Shown one piece after another: positions 1 through 8,774 of a DNA stretch of 64,000 nt. Origin of the DNA: Saprospiraceae bacterium. Its GTDB lineage: Bacteria > Bacteroidota > Bacteroidia > Chitinophagales > Saprospiraceae. Below the pieces are notes generated by a model. That model made no database searches, had not been told where the DNA came from, and saw only the letters and a list, made by a program, of their open reading frames with translations. The stretch lies in the NCBI GenBank assembly GCA_016715105.1, contig JADKBO010000020.1, forward strand, positions 1 through 64,000, in the 5' to 3' direction. Each line of letters starts with the position of its first letter. Positions within the stretch are counted from its first letter, which is position 1. The translations under genes and the position numbers were made by a program.

Positions 1-2
1 AA

Positions 3-18
3 GGGGCTGCTCCAAAAG
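3..18. repeat. possible left terminal inverted repeat of the IS1182 remnant
   Basis: GGGGCTGCTCCAAAAG lies just outside the transposase C-terminal end. Its partner at about 1789-1802, read on the minus strand, is GAGGCTGTCTAAAA. The two agree imperfectly in the GGCTG and AAAA cores. This would place the whole element at roughly 3-1802. No target-site duplication can be tested on the left because the window starts there. Confidence 0.4.
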
Positions 19-59
19 GACGACTCTTTCTCTTCGATACAGAAATTCTTTTGTTATTA

Positions 60-1740
60 TGAAGCTGCGGAAACTTGACTATGCTGCCAAAAACAGATAA
101 TTGACCACCCCAGCCCATAGTATACTCTACAGGTATTTAAATGGGTGTTTTGAACGCTTGTTTTGGGCGAATTATTGCCAATTTCATTCATTTTTACAAA
201 TGCTTTTCTCAGATTACGCCCCTAATGCCATTAATCCAAATTCTATTTCTATTTTAGAAAAACTTTTAATGTAAAACCGTAAACCTATTATTACTTTTCA
301 TTTGCCCAAAATCGCTTTACTTCTTCAGACCTTTCTTCTATAATAAAGCCCTTCTTCAGAGGGAGCATTTCCTTACTCTTCTTTTATGCTTATTTAGGCT
401 GTGATTTATTTCAATTTTCCTGTTACCCTCACTTTTATGAACATGCCTCGCAATGGACAACTCTTCACATCTGGATGCTTATAATGAGATATCTCAGAAT
501 TATAAATCGTTCCTTGTTGTTCGCGTGTTTTTATCAACAAGCTGCATTTTTGAACCCATAGGGCATATATAGTAATCATCCTTAGAGTTGTAATACAGGT
601 TCTGTGGTGAAAAATGATCATTTTTTATACTTGCGCTTTTGCTCTTTGTGAAAGTAGTTAAACTTCTCATATGGACCAATTTGTTTTGCCGCATTATATC
701 ATAATTCTCTTCACTTCCATATCCAGCATATCCGCCAACCACTTGGCTCTGTAAACCATACTGTTGCTCAAAGGAGTCCAGATGAGATTGCAGTAGTCTG
801 TATCTGCTGGTGTTTGATGAATACTGAAGTGTAAAAAACTGACCTTCTTCTGTGCCGATTTGAGTATTGTAGGCTGGCTTTAATTGACTATTTTGCATAT
901 GGTCATCCTTCAATCTCAAGAAGGTAGCATCGAAGTCAGTTTTCCGGAAAGAGTTCTTTCTCCTAAGATCTCCAATTGTTTCTCATATTTTCTAGTCTTG
1001 GGAGATCCTGCTCAGCCTTAGTTTTTTAATTGCTTTTGCGAGTCCTTTGCTAACACTGAGCTTTTTTTTCATTGAGTTGAGATATTTTCTGTCTCAACTG
1101 CTGCTGTTTATTGGCTTTACAACCTTTCTTTATTTATTTCTTTTTGTTCCTGCTTAATCTGGAGCCTCTACTGGTTTAGTATATTGTTAATCTTTCAATT
1201 CTAGTTTGGCCTTTGTTTTTCTCATTGATCCTTTTTCCAAACAAAGGTATACCCATTTGTATGCAGACTCTATCTTAGTCCCCATCAATGTATTGAACAT
1301 TTAGGCTTACATATTCCAACTGATGCAACAACATTACAACATCAGCAAATAACTTGTATCAATTCTTTTAGGCACTTGTCCCTAAAATAATTAATTGTTC
1401 GATAATCTGTGTACTGTTGCCAGACAACCACATAAATAGATATTCTCATAAAGTTTTTTCCATCTTTCGACACGAAAAATATTGTTTAAATAGGAGCAAA
1501 CAATACCTTAATCATCATGTGGATGGAAGCTAACGTACCTCCTCCCTTTATGGAAATTTAATTGGATCTATGCTCGGTTGATCAACTACCCGTGCAACCA
1601 ATCGAACTGATGATTTTTCAGGAATTTTAGCAAAATATCTTCAGAAAAAGGGGCCTTGGATTATTGCTTGGGAACGATTTGAATTGTATTCTTTCAAGCT
1701 TTTTGTGTTGCACTCCAAAAGGTACGATCTTTTGGAACAG
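60..1740 (-). pseudogene. decayed IS1182-family transposase
   Basis: Seen: reading leftward, fragments of one DDE transposase appear in order but in different frames. Near 1640-1520 is an N-terminal piece resembling VRLVARVVDQ...DP and YKGGGT...HPHMM. Near 1340-1220 is VSLNVQYIDG followed by a KWVYLCLEKGSMRKTKAK-like stretch. At 500-919 there is an open stretch with the core MRLKDDHMQNSQLKPAYN and AGYGSEENYD motifs. Near 400-300 is LLSEEGL, and near 230-160 IEIEFGLMAL and KAFVKMNEIGN. The order and motifs match IS1182-type transposases (DUF772-like N-terminus plus DDE_Tnp_1_6). Several frameshifts and stops break it, so no functional transposase can be made. There are no cargo genes. The gene order is clear; exact ends are uncertain. 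Confidence 0.8.
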
Positions 1741-1788
1741 AAGAAATTTCCCTGACGCTTTTAGTGCTAGGGATTCTTTTTTTAGGGG

Positions 1789-1802
1789 TTTTAGACAGCC
1801 TC
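1789..1802. repeat. possible right terminal inverted repeat of the IS1182 remnant
   Basis: TTTTAGACAGCCTC, the reverse of GAGGCTGTCTAAAA, sits about 50 bases beyond the start of the transposase N-terminal fragment. It is the likely partner of the repeat at 3-18. The two ends have diverged, as expected for an old insertion. Confidence 0.4.
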
Positions 1803-1905
1803 AATAATACTAGACAGAACTACTATTGCACAATTCAGTTTTCGTATTCAAGAAATTAAATCAATAAACGAATAAACCCATAAACAAATAAACCATCTCA
1901 AAAAC

Positions 1906-2469
1906 CTACTTTATCTCAGCCCTCACCCGACTCAAACTCACCTGAGTGATGCCCAAATAGGAAGCGATGTGCCCCAATTGTACCCTCTGAATCAATTCTG
2001 GATTTTCATTGAGTAATTCTTTGTAGCGTTCTGAAGCGGTGCGAAATTGGCGAGAAATGAGGCGTTCTTCGGTTTTGATGAGTTCTTGCTCTGCATATTT
2101 TCGACCCCAATTGGCAATGTGGATGTCTTTCTCAAAGAGGTCTCGTAGTTTTTCGGTCTTCAATTCATAAAATTCGCAATTTTCCAATAGTTCAATGTCT
2201 TCATACCCTTTTTCATTAGAAACATAACTTTTCATAGAGATGGCAGTGTCGCCTTCTTTCCCAAACCAAAAAGTAATTTCATTGTTTTCCAAACTGGAAT
2301 AAGCTCTGACGATGCCTTTTTTGATGAAATAAATACTTTTGACAATTTTATCAGCCCTCAACAAAATATGACCTTTAGGGTAAGTCACTTCTGTGATTAA
2401 GTTTTTGATCATCGATTTGGATGAGTCGGGAATGGGATAAATATTGTCTAATATCTGGTCTATTTTCAT
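1906..2469 (-). CDS. Crp/Fnr-family transcriptional regulator
   Basis: About 187 residues. The N-terminal ~110 residues form a cyclic-nucleotide-binding-type beta roll (YPKGHILLRADKIVKSIYFI, then KKGIVRAYS), and the C-terminus has a helix-turn-helix (VQLGHIASYLGITQVSLSRV). This layout is common among Bacteroidota Crp-like regulators that sense stress or redox. The canonical cAMP-contact residues are not obvious, so the ligand is unknown. I chose the ATG at 2469 (MKIDQIL) because the 15 residues upstream in frame do not resemble the family N-terminus. The protein ends at ...SRVRAEIK, slightly short for the family. The gene stands alone, divergent from the ECF sigma gene at 2638, so it may act on that promoter; this is inference. 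Confidence 0.85.
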   Translation of the reverse strand: MKIDQILDNIYPIPDSSKSMIKNLITEVTYPKGHILLRADKIVKSIYFIKKGIVRAYSSLENNEITFWFGKEGDTAISMKSYVSNEKGYEDIELLENCEFYELKTEKLRDLFEKDIHIANWGRKYAEQELIKTEERLISRQFRTASERYKELLNENPELIQRVQLGHIASYLGITQVSLSRVRAEIK

Positions 2470-2637
2470 TTTAAATTCATATAAGGAGAGATGCAAGGTA
2501 AAGATATAAAACAAAATCTGCTCGGCAGTGTTAGCATCAATGCTAAGGCGTGTATGACTTCATCTACAAGTGAACTGACTTTGGTTACTAAAATTAGAAA
2601 GCTGCTTTCAATATAGATATTAATGCTAAATTTGACC

Positions 2638-3222
2638 ATGGATACCAATGAAATCATTCGTTTGTTAAAACTTAAAGATGAAAAGGCATTGTCATATCTA
2701 TATAAATGCTACTCCGAAGCTTTGAATGGTATACTTATCCGTACACTCAACTGTGAAAAACTAGCAGAAGATGCGCTCCAGGTAACGTTTTTAAAAATTT
2801 GGGATAAGATTGAATTGTATGATGAAAGTAAATCTCAGTTATTTACTTGGATGAGTAGAATTGCCAGAAACACAGCACTTGACCTCAAGAAACTAAAGAA
2901 TTACGAATTGACGACAAAGACTTGTTCTTTGGACCTCAATTTACACAACAATCACAAAGATGTCATGAGTCTCGCATGCATCGATGTACATTTTCTAACA
3001 AACAAACTAGGAGAAAAAAACAAGTTGGTACTTCAATATATTTATTTATATGGCTATTCACAAAGCGAAACAGCCAAAAAATTAGGCATACCACTTGGCA
3101 CTGTAAAGTCAAGGGCCAGGAATGCAATATTGGAACTAAGGACAATTTTAAGGAACGAAAAAGCACTTTTTAATGGTTCATTTACTTCCATCATCCTTTT
3201 AATTACGGTTTTATGTCAATAG
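2638..3222 (+). CDS. ECF RNA polymerase sigma-70 factor
   Basis: About 194 residues from the ATG at 2638 (MDTNEIIRLLK); a further ATG 15 bases upstream is less likely. Region 2 is visible in the first half (ALSYLYKCYSEAL, then AEDALQVTFLKIWDKI with a WMSRIARNTALDLKK core-binding part). Region 4 follows (NKLVLQYIYLYGYSQSETAKK, LGIPLGTVKSRARNAI), a helix-turn-helix for the -35 element. The last residues (SFTSIILLITVLCQ) are unusually hydrophobic. The stop overlaps the start of the anti-sigma gene by 10 bases, suggesting translational coupling and a matched sigma/anti-sigma pair. Confidence 0.9.
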   Translation: MDTNEIIRLLKLKDEKALSYLYKCYSEALNGILIRTLNCEKLAEDALQVTFLKIWDKIELYDESKSQLFTWMSRIARNTALDLKKLKNYELTTKTCSLDLNLHNNHKDVMSLACIDVHFLTNKLGEKNKLVLQYIYLYGYSQSETAKKLGIPLGTVKSRARNAILELRTILRNEKALFNGSFTSIILLITVLCQ

Positions 3223-3821
3223 ATCAAATTATATCATCTGGTTTGTTAGAGCTTTATGTGATGGGTGATCTATCACCAGCTGAACTAGCGATCGTAGAAA
3301 AAGCGATGGAGGAAGATGAGTCCGTGAGAAACGAAGTTCTAAAAATAGAGAAGACTTTGGAAGCTTATGCTTTTAAGTATGCTGTGCCTGTTGCTCCTTC
3401 TGCTCAAGCAATGTTATTAGCCACTGTAAACTTTACTGACCGCTTAAAGAATGGTGAAGTCCCTGGCAATCCTCCCACTCTCAATCCTCAATCCAAAATT
3501 ACTGACTTTTCGCAATGGTTAGAGCGGGCAGATATGCAAGAGCCAGAAGAGTACGATTCGATGTACGGTAGAATCATCAATTCGGATGAGGTGCAGACAA
3601 CCATGATCATTTGGCTCAAAGAAGGTGCTCCCGACGAGACCCATACAGACGAATTTGAGAAATTTCTGATCGTAGAAGGCAGTTGTGACATTACAATAGG
3701 TGAGGATGTTCATTCTCTGAAAAGTGGAAATTTTTTGTCTATTCCTTTATTTGTGAATCACAATGTGGTGGTTACTTCTGAGGTTAGTTGCAAAATTATT
3801 TTGCAGAGGACGGCGGCTTAG
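3213..3821 (+). CDS. anti-sigma factor with C-terminal cupin domain (ChrR-like)
   Basis: 202 residues. The N-terminal third (MSIDQIISSGLLELYVMGDLSPAEL, then ...EKAMEEDESVRNEV) resembles the zinc-binding or zinc-less anti-sigma domain that grips the sigma factor. The C-terminal ~100 residues form a cupin (TTMIIWLKEGAPDETHTDEFEKFLIVEG, then SGNFLSIPLFVNHNV). ChrR-type regulators of this layout release sigma when the cupin senses oxidants or a ligand. No transmembrane segment is seen, so it should be cytoplasmic. The 10-base overlap with the sigma gene supports the pairing. No target gene lies directly downstream, and the signal is unknown. Confidence 0.8.
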   Translation: MSIDQIISSGLLELYVMGDLSPAELAIVEKAMEEDESVRNEVLKIEKTLEAYAFKYAVPVAPSAQAMLLATVNFTDRLKNGEVPGNPPTLNPQSKITDFSQWLERADMQEPEEYDSMYGRIINSDEVQTTMIIWLKEGAPDETHTDEFEKFLIVEGSCDITIGEDVHSLKSGNFLSIPLFVNHNVVVTSEVSCKIILQRTAA

Positions 3822-3882
3822 GAACAACTGCTGTGTTGAGAGTTGCACGCAAGTATTTCTTCAATATTATTTACCCTACAAA

Positions 3883-4269
3883 TCAATGGTTCTTTGGATG
3901 ATACTTAGAATTAAATACCTTTTTAAATTGCAAGCTAGTGGCACCGAAATTAATCAGTAAGCCAATAGGGAAATCATAAGCCACCACATAGTTCTTGGCC
4001 TGGGCCAGGTGAACATCTTCTAAATTAATGACTGCTTTTATTTCAACTATGATCTGATTTTCTACAATAAAATCTGCTCGCCGGGTACCAACATCGATGC
4101 CATCGTAATAAATTATCTGCTCTATTTCTCTGCCAAATTGTAAACCTGCTCTTCCCATTTCAATGGCCAAACACCTTTGGTAAATGACCTCCTGAAATCC
4201 ATTCCCCAAAGTGTTGTACACTTTCATAGCACACCCATTTACTTTATAAGTTATCTCATCTATACTCAT
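3883..4269 (-). CDS. GxxExxY protein (PD-(D/E)XK-like fold)
   Basis: 128 residues. The name-giving motif is GNGFQEVIYQ near residue 23. It is followed by a nuclease-like core: GTRRADFIVENQIIVEIKAV, with D66 and the E-x-K of VEIK being typical PD-(D/E)XK positions. This widespread Bacteroidota family often sits in accessory regions and has no firmly established role. The gene is isolated, convergent with the anti-sigma gene, with an AT-rich repeat region behind its start. The family call is firm; the function is not. Confidence 0.85.
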   Translation of the reverse strand: MSIDEITYKVNGCAMKVYNTLGNGFQEVIYQRCLAIEMGRAGLQFGREIEQIIYYDGIDVGTRRADFIVENQIIVEIKAVINLEDVHLAQAKNYVVAYDFPIGLLINFGATSLQFKKVFNSKYHPKNH

Positions 4270-4394
4270 TACAAAACTATTTTCTCATAAAATTTTCAAA
4301 ATCAACTTTCATTATCACTCTAATTTATTAATTCTTCAGTAAAATTCTAAAAACATACTTAATAAAATATGAAGCATTGCATTGATATGCATAT

Positions 4395-4454
4395 CACCCA
4401 GTAAATTGTCTGCATCATGATTTTCTTGATTTAAGGATTTACAGGATTTTTTCA
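4395..4454 (+). repeat. intergenic repeat, copy A
   Basis: About 60 bases with the core AGTAAATTGTC..ATCATG and the ending GATTTAAGGATTTACAGGAT. It matches copy B 168 bases downstream with only about four differences. It is non-coding, inside the 760-base gap between the GxxExxY gene and the TonB receptor. Confidence 0.8.
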
Positions 4455-4562
4455 TCTTAAATATTCATATTGGTCCTTTAATTTTAAAATACTCTAATAG
4501 TCTACTTAGAATCTTTCTTAATTTTCAATCGTGTAAATTCAAAAAAAATCCTATCCTGCAAA

Positions 4563-4622
4563 TCACCAAGTAAATTGTCAGTATCATGATTTTCTTGATT
4601 TAAGGATTTACAGGATTTCTTT
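4563..4622 (+). repeat. intergenic repeat, copy B
   Basis: Near-identical direct copy of the repeat at 4395-4454. Its inner 40 bases (4578-4617) also form an inverted repeat with 4702-4741, so B and C could pair into a long imperfect hairpin around an ~84-base loop. A flanking word resembling AATTTTCAATCGTGTAAATT (about 4519-4540) recurs at about 4670-4690. Confidence 0.8.
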
Positions 4623-4701
4623 TGCTTTAATTTTAAGCAACTACCTATTGTCTTTTCAACATCATCCTTAATTTTCCAATCTTGTAAATCCATAAAATCC
4701 C

Positions 4702-4741
4702 ATCCTGTACATCCTAAAATCCTATAAATCCTGATGCTGAC
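4702..4741 (-). repeat. intergenic repeat, inverted copy C
   Basis: Read on the minus strand it begins GTCAGCATCAGGATTTATAG and ends TTAGGATGTACAGGAT, parallel to copy B base for base with a handful of differences. The words ggattta and aggat recur every 11-12 bases inside the unit. Apart from these repeats the 4270-5029 gap holds no gene that I can see. Confidence 0.75.
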
Positions 4742-5029
4742 GAGGGTGTGGAATGTTATTTTAGCACATTTTTCTTTATTGCCACTTATATCATATTTTA
4801 ATTTGGCATAATTTGTAATATGTTTATTTTCATTATTTTATAACCCATATTCCTGAGTACAATTACCCACAGTTTCCCCTTTCAAAAAAATATTCAACAA
4901 AAAACTGCCCACCTCACATAGGGGTAAATCCCCCCTTCCTTTTTATATGATTAAAGCACGGATCATGGGAAACCTTCCTTGATTTTATGAGCAATTGGCT
5001 TCGCATAAAAAGCAAAGACAGAAGTCATT

Positions 5030-7375
5030 ATGTATCAAATCATCAAAACATTATTGCTGGTAATATTTATAAGCCAGCTGGGAAATTCTCAAAATACCAA
5101 CCTTTATAGAATCCGTGGTATAGTCCTCGACGCCATCACTCAAGAACCATTGGTGGGGGCCAATGTCTTTGTGCAGAATTATGAAACGGCGGGCACGGCA
5201 ACTGATGCGGATGGGGCTTTTGCCATCGAAGGGCTACCCATTGGTAGACATCAGTTGTATACTTCTTACTTGGGTTACAAAAATTATGTGGTGCCGATCG
5301 AGGTGAAGAGTGGGAAAGAGTTGGTCATCAATGTGGCTATGAGCGAAGATCCGACGGCCATGGATGAAGTCGTAGTCACGGCACAAAACAGCAAGGGGCA
5401 GGCGGTCAATGCCATGTCTTATGCTAGTACCAGGACGTTTTCGGTGGAAGAGTCCAATAAGTTTGCTGCTGCGGTGGATGATCCATTGCGGATGGTGCAG
5501 TCTTACGCAGGTGTGGTGGGCATGGAAGATGGCAATAACCACATTTCGATTAGAGGAAACTCGCCCAACGGTTTGCTTTGGAGGTTGGAAGGTGTGGACA
5601 TTCCAAACCCCAATCACTATGCAGATGCTTCTTCATCTGGGGGTGGAATTTCTGCGCTTTCTTCCCAGATTTTGGGCAACTCAGATTTTTCGACCGGAGC
5701 ATTTGGAGCAGAATATGGCAACGCACTTTCGGGAGTATTTGACCTCAAATTGCGCAAGGGCAACAACGAACAAAGAGAATATACCGTAAAATTGAGTTTT
5801 CTGGGATTGGAAGCCGCAGTTGAAGGTCCTTTTTCCAAAAATTACAAAGGATCTTATTTGATCAATTATCGGTATTCGACCTTGTCTTTGATCGATAAGT
5901 TGGGCGTTGACCTTAATGGGGTGCTCAATTATTCTGACCTTTCATACAATTTTCACTTACCTACACGCAAGATGGGAACCTTCTCGGTTTTCGGATTACA
6001 TGGTGTGAGTTCGCAGGTGGTAGATGAAGTGCTCGATACGATGGAGATGACAGCGATTGACCATTACAGTCGGGGAAAATTTGAGAGTAACATGTCTGTT
6101 GACGGCATCAAACATCAAGTGACATTCAACAAAAATAGTTACCTCAATACAACGGTGGCTTATGGCAAATCTGAAAATATCCTCATCGATGAAACGCAAA
6201 CCGTATATGTAAGTCATACCGATTTCAATAAAAGCGCCAGTGAAGTAGTCAACGATAAAATTACTTTCTCGACCAATTTGACTCAAAAAATCACTCCTAG
6301 TTTGGTCTTACGTGCAGGTTTGCTCAATGACGTGCTTTTGTACAAGGTGCGTTATGACGAATATGATAAAGGAAGCAATAATCCTCGCAACTTCTTGAAT
6401 GCCAAGGATAAAGCTGATTTATTACAAGGTTTTGCACAAACCCAGTGGGACATCAATTCCAAATGGACAACACACGCGGGCATCCACTTAACACATTTCT
6501 TTTTCAACAACTCTGGCGCAATCGAACCCCGCTTGAGCATCAGGAGAAATCTCACTTCAAAATCAAATATAGCTTTGGCTTATGGGTTGCATAGCCAAGT
6601 CAACTCCCTGCCGGTTTACTTCGTAAAACAAGCAGAAACCAATGAAGTCATCAACAAAGACTTGGGATTGAGTAAGGCCCACCACTTGGTTTTGACCCAC
6701 CAAATTGATATTTCCAATCATATGAGGGTCCGAACTGAAATGTATTACCAGAGTCTGTTTGATTTGCCTGTAGGTTCAGGTGAAGATCAAAATTATGCCT
6801 TACTCAACCATCGATTTGGTTATCCAACTTTTGCGCTCACCAACGATGGAAAGGGTAGGAATTACGGAATAGAAACGACCATCGAGCAATTTTTGCACAA
6901 GGATTTTTATTACATCATCACTGCTTCGTTGAGTGATTCCAAGTACAAAACCAAAACATCAGAATGGTTGAATACGCGCTACAACACACGATTTGCATCT
7001 GTTGTGACCTTGGGCAAAGAGTGGAGAATGGGTAAAAACAAACAAAATGCCTTTGGATTCAACATCAAATCTACCTTGGTCGGAGGGCAACATTATACAC
7101 CCATAGACTTGGCTGCATCCATTGCTCAACAAGAGGAAGTGAGAGACGCAAGCAAGGAATTTGAGTCCAAAACGCCGACTTATTACAAGCTCGATGTGGG
7201 TATCAAATACAAGCGCAATCGCAAGAAATTCACTTCCAGCTTGTCATTGGATTTACTCAATGCCACCAATAGAAAAAATGTCGGTGGGCAAGATTACGAC
7301 CAAGGCACACAGACCATCAAGGAGTGGTATCAGGCTCCTTTAATTCCGGTACTTGCTTACAAATTGGAATTCTAA
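5030..7375 (+). CDS. TonB-dependent outer-membrane receptor
   Basis: 781 residues. A signal peptide (MYQIIKTLLLVIFISQLGNS) is followed at about 25-110 by a carboxypeptidase-regulatory-like domain (RIRGIVLDAITQEPLVGANV, then TDADGAFAIEGLPIG). Next come a TonB-box-like MDEVVVTAQ, a plug domain (about 145-235, with NNHISIRGNSPNGLLWRLEG and VFDLKLRKGN) and a barrel ending in LIPVLAYKLEF with a C-terminal aromatic. The protein should import a ligand through the outer membrane using TonB energy. It carries no STN signalling domain; a separate STN protein lies four genes downstream. The substrate cannot be read from sequence. The neighbouring GIN lipoprotein, sigma and FecR genes suggest one regulated surface unit. 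Confidence 0.9.
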   Translation: MYQIIKTLLLVIFISQLGNSQNTNLYRIRGIVLDAITQEPLVGANVFVQNYETAGTATDADGAFAIEGLPIGRHQLYTSYLGYKNYVVPIEVKSGKELVINVAMSEDPTAMDEVVVTAQNSKGQAVNAMSYASTRTFSVEESNKFAAAVDDPLRMVQSYAGVVGMEDGNNHISIRGNSPNGLLWRLEGVDIPNPNHYADASSSGGGISALSSQILGNSDFSTGAFGAEYGNALSGVFDLKLRKGNNEQREYTVKLSFLGLEAAVEGPFSKNYKGSYLINYRYSTLSLIDKLGVDLNGVLNYSDLSYNFHLPTRKMGTFSVFGLHGVSSQVVDEVLDTMEMTAIDHYSRGKFESNMSVDGIKHQVTFNKNSYLNTTVAYGKSENILIDETQTVYVSHTDFNKSASEVVNDKITFSTNLTQKITPSLVLRAGLLNDVLLYKVRYDEYDKGSNNPRNFLNAKDKADLLQGFAQTQWDINSKWTTHAGIHLTHFFFNNSGAIEPRLSIRRNLTSKSNIALAYGLHSQVNSLPVYFVKQAETNEVINKDLGLSKAHHLVLTHQIDISNHMRVRTEMYYQSLFDLPVGSGEDQNYALLNHRFGYPTFALTNDGKGRNYGIETTIEQFLHKDFYYIITASLSDSKYKTKTSEWLNTRYNTRFASVVTLGKEWRMGKNKQNAFGFNIKSTLVGGQHYTPIDLAASIAQQEEVRDASKEFESKTPTYYKLDVGIKYKRNRKKFTSSLSLDLLNATNRKNVGGQDYDQGTQTIKEWYQAPLIPVLAYKLEF

Positions 7376-7406
7376 TCATTCAAATCAAATTATAAAAATT
7401 ATCAAT

Positions 7407-8126
7407 ATGAATTACACAAAAATATTAGTTTTAAGCAGCTTGTTGTTGTCAATGACTTCTTGTTTGAAAGACGATGTCATCATTCCATCCAAACAGTTGG
7501 TGAAAGAAGAAAGAACGTTTGCCGATTTCACGTCAGTAGAAACTTCAGATGGAATAGACTTGGTTTTGACCATGGCTGATGCCGAAAGGGTAGAAGTCGA
7601 AGCGAGTGACAATGTGATAGACCACATCACCATTCGAAAAGTAGGAAATAAATTGATCATTGAGCAGTCAGATCGAGTGGCCATTTGGGGTAAAAAGGAT
7701 GCCATTGTTTTTGTCTCATTAAAAGAAGTTACTGCAATCGAAGCGAGTGGGGGAGCAGACATCACTACTACCAATACATTGACAACCAGTAAATTGAGTG
7801 TAGAACTTTCCGGTGGATGCGACTTTGAAGGCAGCATCGAATGTCAGGAATTGACCGCCGATGATTCTGGTGGTGGTGATTGGGATTTGAGTGGAAGTGC
7901 TGATGATTTTGTACTCGACATGTCCGGAGGCGGCGACTTTGAAGGATTTGATTTCGTCACCAAACACTTTATTACAGATTTATCGGGAGGATGTGAAGTT
8001 GACATTACTGTATTGGAACAATTGGATGTTACGGCAAGTGGTGGATCGGAAGTCAATTACAAAGGTCAAGGTACTGTCAATACACGCAACTTATCGGGCG
8101 GATCAAAAATCAACCGCATCAACTAA
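7407..8126 (+). CDS. GIN-domain (DUF2807) lipoprotein
   Basis: About 239 residues from the ATG at 7407 (MNYTKILVLSSLLLSMTSC). The lipobox ...LSMTSC implies lipidation and export. The rest is a DUF2807/head-GIN fold: FADFTSVETSDGIDLVLTMA, then short repeats built on SGG (ASGGADITT, SGGCDFEGS, SGGGDFEGF, SGGCEVDIT, SGGSEVNYK), which suggests a right-handed beta structure. Such proteins are common and poorly understood in Bacteroidota; some are described as putative adhesins. It begins 32 bases after the TonB receptor stop, so co-transcription is likely. Confidence 0.85.
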   Translation: MNYTKILVLSSLLLSMTSCLKDDVIIPSKQLVKEERTFADFTSVETSDGIDLVLTMADAERVEVEASDNVIDHITIRKVGNKLIIEQSDRVAIWGKKDAIVFVSLKEVTAIEASGGADITTTNTLTTSKLSVELSGGCDFEGSIECQELTADDSGGGDWDLSGSADDFVLDMSGGGDFEGFDFVTKHFITDLSGGCEVDITVLEQLDVTASGGSEVNYKGQGTVNTRNLSGGSKINRIN

Positions 8127-8168
8127 GCTAAAAAAGAGGGGAAAATTCAATCATCAAACTTCGCAAGT

Positions 8169-8774
8169 ATGAATGAAGCGCAGATTTTAAGAATAGACAA
8201 AAACAGCTACCTTTATCACCACATGGATGTAGCGATAAATATGAAAGAAGCATCTGATTCAAAGCAATTTGAGGACTTATTCAACCAGCATTATGATGCT
8301 TTGGTCCATTACGGCTATACCATGCTCAAAGAAATGGAGGAAGCCGAAGATGTGGTGCAGTCCGTTTTTCTGGATTTTTGGAATGACCGTAAAAAAATAA
8401 ACTTCAGCGATCAGCCACGAGCATATTTGTATAAAGGTGTTTATTTCAAATGTCTGAATAAACTCAAGCGACAAAAAGTAGTTGCCAAGTTTGAATCATC
8501 CAGGGATGAGCAATTTGACCACGACGCACAATCAAAGCTAGAGGCCACGGAATTACAAACTAAAATCAACGAAGCCATTGCTTCGCTGCCTGAACAATGC
8601 CGTAAGATTTTTTCATTGAGCAGATTTGAATTGATGAAATACCATGAAATTGCCGATGAGCTTGCTATTTCTCCAAAAACCGTTGAAAATCAAATGGGTA
8701 AGGCGCTCAGAATCATGCGTTCCGCGCTATCAGATTTTCTGTATTTCATTATTTTAATATTAAACTTGTCATGA
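8169..8774 (+). CDS. ECF sigma-70 factor (Bacteroidota type)
   Basis: Up to 201 residues; starts at 8169, 8223 (MDVAINMK) or 8241 are possible. Region 2 is FEDLFNQHYDALVHYGYTML, then EAEDVVQSVFLDFW; region 4 is EAIASLPEQCRKIFSLSRFE and HEIADELAISPKTVENQMGK. The family normally pairs with a FecR anti-sigma factor to control TonB receptor operons. That partner follows here, with the TGA stop overlapping its ATG (ATGA at 8771-8774). It lies 42 bases after the GIN lipoprotein gene, so the whole block is probably transcribed together. Confidence 0.9.
   Translation: MNEAQILRIDKNSYLYHHMDVAINMKEASDSKQFEDLFNQHYDALVHYGYTMLKEMEEAEDVVQSVFLDFWNDRKKINFSDQPRAYLYKGVYFKCLNKLKRQKVVAKFESSRDEQFDHDAQSKLEATELQTKINEAIASLPEQCRKIFSLSRFELMKYHEIADELAISPKTVENQMGKALRIMRSALSDFLYFIILILNLS

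Noticed and set aside
4502..4693. 63-residue minus-strand open frame rich in Lys/Ser
   Set aside because: It is a translation of the inverted and direct repeats with an 11-12-base beat, not a conserved protein.
5234..5617. Open frame on the minus strand inside the TonB receptor gene
   Set aside because: It mirrors strongly conserved plug and regulatory domains on the plus strand; no family or start signal.
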